Below are positions 58,996-64,000 of a stretch of DNA of 64,000 nucleotides, in pieces. Position numbers and translations under genes: made by a program. The stretch spans positions 186,001-250,000 of the forward strand of contig NZ_JAENJH010000006.1 of NCBI RefSeq assembly GCF_016595675.1, read 5' to 3'. Numbering within the stretch: the first letter of the stretch is position 1; every line of letters begins with the position of its first letter. The notes beneath the pieces were generated by a model, which was not told the DNA's origin, did not search any database, and saw nothing but the letters and a program-made list of their open reading frames with translations. This DNA comes from Prauserella cavernicola (GTDB lineage Bacteria; Actinomycetota; Actinomycetes; Mycobacteriales; Pseudonocardiaceae).

Positions 58996-60185
58996 GCAGC
59001 AAGGGAATCCGCGACCGCGTCGCCGTCGTGTCGATGGGCTGTACCCGATTCGGCGAGCACTGGACCTCCTCGGCGGAGGACCTGCTGGTCGACGCCACCG
59101 AGGAGGCCTTCGGGTCGAGTCCGGTCCGCCGCGACGACGTCGACGCCTACTGGTTGGGCACACTGGGATCGGGACAGTCCGGTCTGACGTTGAGCAAGGC
59201 GCTCGCGCTCGACTACAAACCCGTCACCCGCGTGGAGAACTACTGTGCGACCGGTTCCGAGGCGTTCCGCAACGCCTGTTACGCCGTGGCGTCCGGGGCC
59301 TACGACCGGGTCATGGCCGTCGGCGTGGAGAAGCTGAAGGACTCGGGCTTCTCCGGGCTGCTGCGGTCCGACCCACCCGGCGATGGGACGGCGGCCGAGC
59401 TGAGCCTGACCGCTCCAGCGGCCTTCTCCCTGCTCGATCCCGCCTACTGTGCGCGCTACGGCGTCGACCCGGCCGAGCTGCGGTCCGCGATGACGCACGT
59501 GGCATGGAAGAACCACCACAACGGCGCGCTGAACCCCAAGGCACAGTTCCGTTCCGAGGTGACCAAGCAGCGCATCGCGAACGCCCCGACGGTGGCCGGG
59601 CGGCTGGGCGTGTTCGACTGCTCCGGCGTGTCGGACGGCGCGGCGGCGGCGCTGATCGTCCGCGCCGAGGACGCGCTCGACTACACCGACCGGCCGATGT
59701 ATGTGAAGGGCCTCTCGCTCGCGGCGGGACCGGCGCTCGGCGCGGCGGATCCCGACTACGACTACACCACCTTTCCCGAGGTTATTCGCAGCGCGCGGGA
59801 CGCGTTCGCACAGGCGGGCGTCACCGATCCTCGGCGCGAGATCTCACTCGCCGAGGTGCACGACTGCTTCACTCCGACCGAGCTGGTGTTGATGGAGGAC
59901 CTGGGTTTCTCCGAGCGCGGCCAGGCGTGGAAAGACGTCCTCGACGGAGCGTTCGAACTCGGCGGGCGGCTACCCGTGAACCCCGACGGCGGTCTGAAGT
60001 CGTTCGGCCACCCGGTGGGCGCGAGTGGCCTGCGGATGCTCTACGAGTGCTGGCTGCAGTTCCGGGGAGAGGCGGGTCGGCGGCAGCTCGCCGACCCGAG
60101 GCTCGGGCTGACGCACAACCTGGGCGGACGGCCGGGCAGCTGCGTGTCCTTCGTGTCCGTCGTGGGGCCCGAACTCGACGGTTGA
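58992..60185 (+). CDS. Thiolase family protein, SCP-x/lipid-transfer type
   Basis: A 397-residue thiolase, GTG 58992. The nucleophile Cys is in VENYCATGSEAFRNACYAV, and the second and third active-site regions are EVHDCFTPTELVLMEDLG and KSFGHPVGASGLRMLYE. GLTHNLGGRPGSCVSFVSV closes the protein. This subgroup (with the DUF35 partner upstream) cleaves or releases side chains of steroid-like CoA esters in actinomycetes. It ends the dioxygenase/thiolase transcript; an AT-rich regulatory element follows. Confidence 0.88.
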   Translation: MSSKGIRDRVAVVSMGCTRFGEHWTSSAEDLLVDATEEAFGSSPVRRDDVDAYWLGTLGSGQSGLTLSKALALDYKPVTRVENYCATGSEAFRNACYAVASGAYDRVMAVGVEKLKDSGFSGLLRSDPPGDGTAAELSLTAPAAFSLLDPAYCARYGVDPAELRSAMTHVAWKNHHNGALNPKAQFRSEVTKQRIANAPTVAGRLGVFDCSGVSDGAAAALIVRAEDALDYTDRPMYVKGLSLAAGPALGAADPDYDYTTFPEVIRSARDAFAQAGVTDPRREISLAEVHDCFTPTELVLMEDLGFSERGQAWKDVLDGAFELGGRLPVNPDGGLKSFGHPVGASGLRMLYECWLQFRGEAGRRQLADPRLGLTHNLGGRPGSCVSFVSVVGPELDG

Positions 60186-60196
60186 CGCGACTTCAA

Positions 60197-60216
60197 AATT
60201 TTATCTACATTAAATT
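60197..60216. promoter_or_regulatory. AT-rich element before the SnoaL-hydratase fusion gene
   Basis: AATTTTATCTACATTAAATT is an imperfect inverted repeat that shares TTTATCT and TAAATT with the site at 52115-52129. It ends 23 bases before ATG 60240 and probably marks a new promoter. Confidence 0.4.
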
Positions 60217-60239
60217 AGACACGATACGGAGGTGGAGTC

Positions 60240-61433
60240 ATGGACCGGGCCGCGGCCGAGAAACTGGCCACCGAGCTCTACCGGGCGCTGGCCTCGGGAG
60301 ACCGCGACGGCCTGGACCGGTTGCTGCACCCCGGCTTCGCGGGCCACGCCACCGAAGGGCTTCCGCTCGGGCTGGGAGGCGACTACCAGGGTCCGGACGC
60401 GATGCGACGGCAGTTCTGGGGCCGGATCGCCCGCAGCGTCGTCGCTCGTGCCGAACCGGCGGAGTTCGCCCTGCTCGACGACGGCCGCCTGTTCGTGCGC
60501 GGGCGCTACACCGGCACCGCGAGGACCGGCGCCGCGCTGGACGCGGAGTTCGTCCACGTGCTGTCCTTCGCCGACGGGCAGGTCTCCGGCCTGGTCCAGC
60601 TCACCGACAGCGGGCGGTGGAGCGAGGCGCTCGCGGAGCCGGGGCGGGACCTCGAGACGGTGGACTTCACCGTGACCGACGGCGTCGGCGTGCTCCGGCT
60701 CAACCGGCCCGACGTGCGCAACGCCATCGACCAGACCGTCGCGGACGAGCTCTACGAGGTCGCCCTGCGCTGTGCGGCGGACCAGAGCCTTCGGGCGTTG
60801 CTCATCAGCGGATCGGGTTCCACGTTCACCGTCGGCGGGGACGTCTCGGTGTTCGGTGGGGTGGGAGCGGACCTGCCCGCCGCGCTGCGCCGGATGACGA
60901 CCCCGTACCACGACGCGCTGCGCATCCTCAGCGAACTGGACGCGCCGATCGTGACGGCCGTGCACGGCGCGGTCGCGGGTGGCGGACTGGGGCTGCTCTA
61001 CGTCGCCGACCTCGCGTTTGCCGCCGAGAACACGAAGTTCGCCACCGGGTTCGCCGCATTGGGACTGTCGGGCGACGGCGGAAACTCGTGGTTCCTGCCG
61101 AGGCTCGTCGGTCCGCGCAGGGCCGCGCAGCTGTACTTCGAACAGCGGGTGCTCGACGCCGCCGACGCCGCCGAGTGGGGCCTCGTCTCGCACGTCGTTG
61201 CCGGCGACGCGCTCGAACACGAGGCGTGGGCGGCGGCCCGGCGGCTGGCCGACGGTCCTACTCGCGCCTATGGCGAGATCCGCAGGCTCCTGCGCGACTC
61301 GTGGTCGGCGACGCTGTCGCAGCAGCTCGTGGCCGAGACCGACGCCATCGCGCGCGCCGCCGCGACGGCCGACGCCCACGGCGCCGTGGCCGCATTCCTG
61401 GAGAAGAAGACTCCGACGTTCGAGGGACGGTGA
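60240..61433 (+). CDS. Fusion of a SnoaL-like domain with an enoyl-CoA hydratase domain
   Basis: A 397-residue two-domain protein, ATG 60240 with GGAGG upstream. Residues 1-130 are SnoaL/NTF2-like (KLATELYRALASGDRDGLDR, LLHPGFAGHATEGLPLGLGG, GRYTGTARTGAALDAEFVHV). Residues 140-397 are crotonase-like (GVLRLNRPDVRNAIDQ, GSTFTVGGDVSVFGG, AVHGAVAGGGLGLLYVADL, GLSGDGGNSWFLPRLVG). The segment G-L-S-G-D-G-G carries Asp at the acid position. The combination suggests one enzyme that hydrates or isomerises a bulky CoA ester, with the SnoaL part as a pocket or second catalytic site. Confidence 0.85.
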   Translation: MDRAAAEKLATELYRALASGDRDGLDRLLHPGFAGHATEGLPLGLGGDYQGPDAMRRQFWGRIARSVVARAEPAEFALLDDGRLFVRGRYTGTARTGAALDAEFVHVLSFADGQVSGLVQLTDSGRWSEALAEPGRDLETVDFTVTDGVGVLRLNRPDVRNAIDQTVADELYEVALRCAADQSLRALLISGSGSTFTVGGDVSVFGGVGADLPAALRRMTTPYHDALRILSELDAPIVTAVHGAVAGGGLGLLYVADLAFAAENTKFATGFAALGLSGDGGNSWFLPRLVGPRRAAQLYFEQRVLDAADAAEWGLVSHVVAGDALEHEAWAAARRLADGPTRAYGEIRRLLRDSWSATLSQQLVAETDAIARAAATADAHGAVAAFLEKKTPTFEGR

Positions 61434-61435
61434 AC

Positions 61436-62596
61436 ATGACGGGACTCGTCATCGACAACGACGACCACCGCCTGATCCGGGAGAGTGTCGCGAAGATCGC
61501 GGCCAAGTACGGACACGAGTACTACGCCGACCGCGCCCGCCGGGGCGAGCACATCGGCGAGCTGTGGAGTGAGCTGGGCGAGGCGGGGCTGCTCGGCGTG
61601 CACCTGCCCGAGGAGTTCGGCGGTGGTGGCGCGGGCCTGACCGAGCTCACCATCGTGATCGAGGAGCTGGCCGCGCACGGGATGCCGTTGCTGCTCGCCG
61701 TGATCTCGCCCGCGATCTGCGGGTCGATCCTGGCCGCGCACGGCTCCGCGGAGATGAAGGGCGAGTGGCTGCCCGGAATCGCGGACGGCTCGCGGAAGAT
61801 GGCCTTCGCGCTGACCGAGCCCGACGCCGGTTCCAACAGCCACAACGTGTCCACAACGGCGCGCAAGGACACCGACGGCTGGGTCATCTCCGGTGGCAAG
61901 TACTACATCTCGGCGGCCGACGAGTGCGAGGCGCTCCTGCTCGTCGCGCGCGACGGCGACGTCGCCACGACGGGCCGCAACCCGTTGTCGTTGTTCGTGG
62001 TCCCGGTCGCCTCGCCCGGCGTGACACTGCAGCGGATCGACACCGCGCTGACCTCGCCCGACCGGCAGTTCACCGTGTTCCTCGACGACGTGCGAGTGGG
62101 CGCTGAGGCGCTGATCGGTGAGGTGGGCAAAGGTTTGCGGCAGGTGTTCGCCGGGCTGAACCCGGAACGGGTCCTGGCCGCCGCACTGTGCACCGGGGTC
62201 GGCCGCTACGCGGTGGCCAAGGCCCGGGACTACGCCTGTCAGCGACAGGTCTGGTCGGCTCCGATCGGAGCGCACCAGGGCATCTCCCACCCCCTGGCCG
62301 AGTCCCACATCGCCGTGGAGCTGGCCCGGCTCGCCACGATGCGCGCCGCCGAACTGTTCGACTCGGGACTCGACGCGGCCGAAGCCGCCAACATCGCGAA
62401 GTTCGCGGCGGCGGAGGCCGGACTGCGGGCACTGGACCAGGCGATCCAGACCCACGGCGGCAACGGCCTCGCGCGCGAGTACGGCCTGGCGGACCTGTGG
62501 TTCGTCATCCGTCTCATGCGCACCGCGCCGGTGAGCCGGGAGATGGTGCTGAACTTCGTCGCCCAGCGCAGCCTCGGGCTGCCGGACTCGTACTAG
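61436..62596 (+). CDS. Acyl-CoA dehydrogenase
   Basis: A 386-residue flavoenzyme, ATG 61436, 2 bases after the fusion gene. Standard signatures are FALTEPDAGSNSHNVSTTAR and WVISGGKYYISAADECE, FAGLNPERVLAAALCTGVGR, and AIQTHGGNGLAREYGLADLW near the C-terminus. The usual catalytic Glu position after the Gly-Asn-Gly motif reads AREYG, so Glu is likely present. It forms the double bond that the hydratases act on. Soluble. Confidence 0.9.
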   Translation: MTGLVIDNDDHRLIRESVAKIAAKYGHEYYADRARRGEHIGELWSELGEAGLLGVHLPEEFGGGGAGLTELTIVIEELAAHGMPLLLAVISPAICGSILAAHGSAEMKGEWLPGIADGSRKMAFALTEPDAGSNSHNVSTTARKDTDGWVISGGKYYISAADECEALLLVARDGDVATTGRNPLSLFVVPVASPGVTLQRIDTALTSPDRQFTVFLDDVRVGAEALIGEVGKGLRQVFAGLNPERVLAAALCTGVGRYAVAKARDYACQRQVWSAPIGAHQGISHPLAESHIAVELARLATMRAAELFDSGLDAAEAANIAKFAAAEAGLRALDQAIQTHGGNGLAREYGLADLWFVIRLMRTAPVSREMVLNFVAQRSLGLPDSY

Positions 62597-62621
62597 ACCG
62601 AAGTGGACGAAAGGCGCACTG

Positions 62622-63938
62622 ATGACCAGTAGCGAGAACACGTTCGATGCCCTCGTCGTGGGCGCCGGAGCAGGCGGGCTGCTCGCCGCGGCGCGGCTGA
62701 CGCACCTCGGCTACCGGACGCTCGTCGTGGAACGCCTCGAGCACGTCGGTGGCCGCGCGTCCACGCGGGACATCGACGGGTTCCGGGTGAACAACGGGGC
62801 GATCGTGATCGAGGTCGACGGCATCACCCAGGAGACCTTCGACGAGGTCGGTGCGACGTTCGACGTGCGACGTCCCAGCCCGCCGATCCTGTACCGCATC
62901 GGCGGCAAGAACGTGGACGTCACCGGAGGGGGCTGGGGCTTTCTCCTGTCGAAGCTGACCCGGCAGGGTGCCAAGCTGCTCACCGGCCTCGGCGCCGCGC
63001 GCAAGGACGACGGGCTACCGGATCACGAGCTGTCCACAGCGGACTGGGTCGCGAAGTTCACCAAGAACGACGCCGTGCACGGCATCTTCCGCAACATGTG
63101 CGGTTCCGTCTTCGCGGTGGGCTCCGAGGAGCTGCCCGCACGGGTGTTTCTGACCTACTTCACCCGCAGGAGCGCCTTCAAGAAGTTCGGCTTCTGCCCG
63201 GAGGGCACCATCGGCATCTGGCGCTCGCTCGCCGAGACGATCACCGCGGGCGGTGGTGAGGTGTGGCTGTCGTCCGAGGTCCGCGCCCTGCATCTGCGGG
63301 AAGGGCAGGTCACCGGAGCCACCGTCGACCGGGGCGGGCAGCCGGTCGAGGTGACGGCGCGGTTCGCGGTGAGCGACGCCGGGCCGGCCGCGACCGTGAA
63401 GCTGGTGGGCGAGAGCAATCTTCCGGAGGACTATCTGGAGCAGGTGCGCGGAGGCGACCGGCCGTGCGCGATGCTGGCCGTCAACTTCGCCAGCCAGGAG
63501 CGCCTGGTCGAGGTGCCCGGCATGCTGAGTTTCGCCAGTACCCGGCGGCTCTGCTACGTCGCCAACTTCACCGACACCTGCCCGGAGATGGCGCCGGAGG
63601 GCTGGAACCTCTACGTCGGCACCTCGGTGCCCAAGCCCGCCGTCGGTGACTTCGACGAGGCCGAGGAGAAGGAGCTGCTGCTCCAGGATCTACGCGACGA
63701 GATCCCCGGCTTCGACCGTGCCCGGATCCTGTCCAGCGTCGTGACCCGCGACGACTGGCCGCCGCAGCGCGCGGTCTCGGGATTCGACCTGCCCAACACC
63801 ACGCCCGTGCCGAACCTGTGGAACGTGGGCGACGGCGTCAAGGAGTACGCCAACGGCGGCACCACCGCGTGCGCGGAGACAGCCAAGCTCGTGGTCGAGC
63901 AGATCACGCAGCGATACCCGATCGGCGCGCGTGCCTGA
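62622..63938 (+). CDS. FAD-dependent oxidoreductase, phytoene-desaturase/amine-oxidase-like
   Basis: A 438-residue flavoprotein, ATG 62622. The Rossmann motif is ALVVGAGAGGLLAAARLTHL, followed by VVERLEHVGGRASTRDIDGF, and the C-terminal FAD-binding block is NLWNVGDGVKEYANGGTTAC. The layout is that of NAD(P)-binding FAD oxidoreductases of the phytoene desaturase type, here in a catabolic operon, where it may introduce a ring double bond or oxidise an alcohol. The next gene starts 38 bases on. Confidence 0.82.
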   Translation: MTSSENTFDALVVGAGAGGLLAAARLTHLGYRTLVVERLEHVGGRASTRDIDGFRVNNGAIVIEVDGITQETFDEVGATFDVRRPSPPILYRIGGKNVDVTGGGWGFLLSKLTRQGAKLLTGLGAARKDDGLPDHELSTADWVAKFTKNDAVHGIFRNMCGSVFAVGSEELPARVFLTYFTRRSAFKKFGFCPEGTIGIWRSLAETITAGGGEVWLSSEVRALHLREGQVTGATVDRGGQPVEVTARFAVSDAGPAATVKLVGESNLPEDYLEQVRGGDRPCAMLAVNFASQERLVEVPGMLSFASTRRLCYVANFTDTCPEMAPEGWNLYVGTSVPKPAVGDFDEAEEKELLLQDLRDEIPGFDRARILSSVVTRDDWPPQRAVSGFDLPNTTPVPNLWNVGDGVKEYANGGTTACAETAKLVVEQITQRYPIGARA

Positions 63939-63976
63939 ACGGCGCCAGAGCCGCACCACAGTCAAGGAGACGAACC

Positions 63977-64000
63977 ATGAGGATCACCGTCGACCGGAAC
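63977..64000 (+). CDS. Start of a probable small ferredoxin, cut by the window end
   Basis: ATG 63977 has AAGGAGA 6 bases upstream. Only eight residues, MRITVDRN, are visible; this is how many actinobacterial 3Fe-4S/4Fe-4S ferredoxins begin (M-R-I/V-x-V-D-R-x-x-C). If so it could feed electrons to the Rieske dioxygenase or a downstream P450. The call is tentative because no Cys is inside the window. Confidence 0.45.

Noticed and set aside
58877-61435. A 1239-residue frame suggesting a giant fusion ending in the acyl-CoA dehydrogenase.
   Set aside because: Everything before ATG 61436 is the wrong frame of the thiolase and hydratase genes and is Arg/Gly/Ala-rich; only the last 386 residues are protein-like.

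Overview
The window is GC-rich, densely coded DNA with many GTG and TTG starts and ATGA/GTGA stop-start overlaps. Gene content (AraC, LuxR, TetR, IclR and PucR regulators, a DUF5997 protein, HTTM proteins, acyl-CoA catabolism) fits an actinomycete, most likely Pseudonocardiaceae. That placement is inferred from style and protein families, not from a marker gene. No rRNA, tRNA, CRISPR array, insertion sequence or phage gene was recognised.

Layout. (1) 1-6700: the end of a nitrate/sulfonate/taurine-type ABC importer, several decayed genes (a frameshifted GRAM-domain gene and a TOBE-domain remnant of a sugar-ABC ATPase), a LysR-type sensor lacking its HTH beside a DUF5997 gene, and an AraC regulator divergent from a berberine-bridge-type flavoprotein. 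(2) 6969-18973: a probable ribosomal peptide (RiPP) cluster, the most interesting part of the window. It holds a LuxR regulator, a DCC thiol-disulfide protein, an ABC exporter, an SDR and a 36-residue membrane peptide. Four tandem precursor-like peptides follow (10910-12233) with conserved N- and C-termini and Thr/Ala-rich variable middles. Next comes an enzyme module of HTTM membrane protein, alpha/beta hydrolase and small membrane protein with a W-R-F-F-A-P motif. Then a fifth, divergent peptide (14702-14983), a second copy of the same module and an aldehyde dehydrogenase-like protein. The arrangement resembles linaridin pathways (split LinH plus LinL) and also SdpA/SdpB toxin maturation. 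The first hydrolase and the dehydrogenase lack catalytic residues. (3) 18573-20692: a tandem duplication of about 1.1 kb carrying two diverged secreted proteins and leaving broken fragments of the dehydrogenase and of a GntR gene. (4) 20596-24493: a sugar-acid operon (GntR regulator, GntP permease, IlvD/Edd dehydratase). (5) 24586-26165: TetR plus a dehalogenase/epoxide-hydrolase-like enzyme. (6) 26396-42863: HyuA/HyuB, DUF885 peptidase, gamma-glutamyltransferase-like enzyme, dipeptide-type ABC importer, PucR regulator, FAD amine oxidase and amidohydrolase. Together these look like uptake and breakdown of gamma-glutamyl, 5-oxoproline or cyclic amide compounds. (7) 42919-44323: small genes (a frameshifted hypothetical, Smr, SUKH-like). 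(8) 44425-64000: acyl-CoA and aromatic catabolism, with an IclR regulator, two acyl/aryl-CoA ligases, MFS transporter, TetR/SDR pair, three enoyl-CoA hydratase-type proteins, a two-subunit Rieske dioxygenase, an HMG-CoA-synthase/DUF35 fusion, SCP-x thiolase, acyl-CoA dehydrogenase, FAD oxidoreductase and the start of a probable ferredoxin. The substrate cannot be named from sequence; an aromatic or polycyclic acid degraded as its CoA ester is the natural reading.

Family calls rest on motif recognition by eye; no database search was run.
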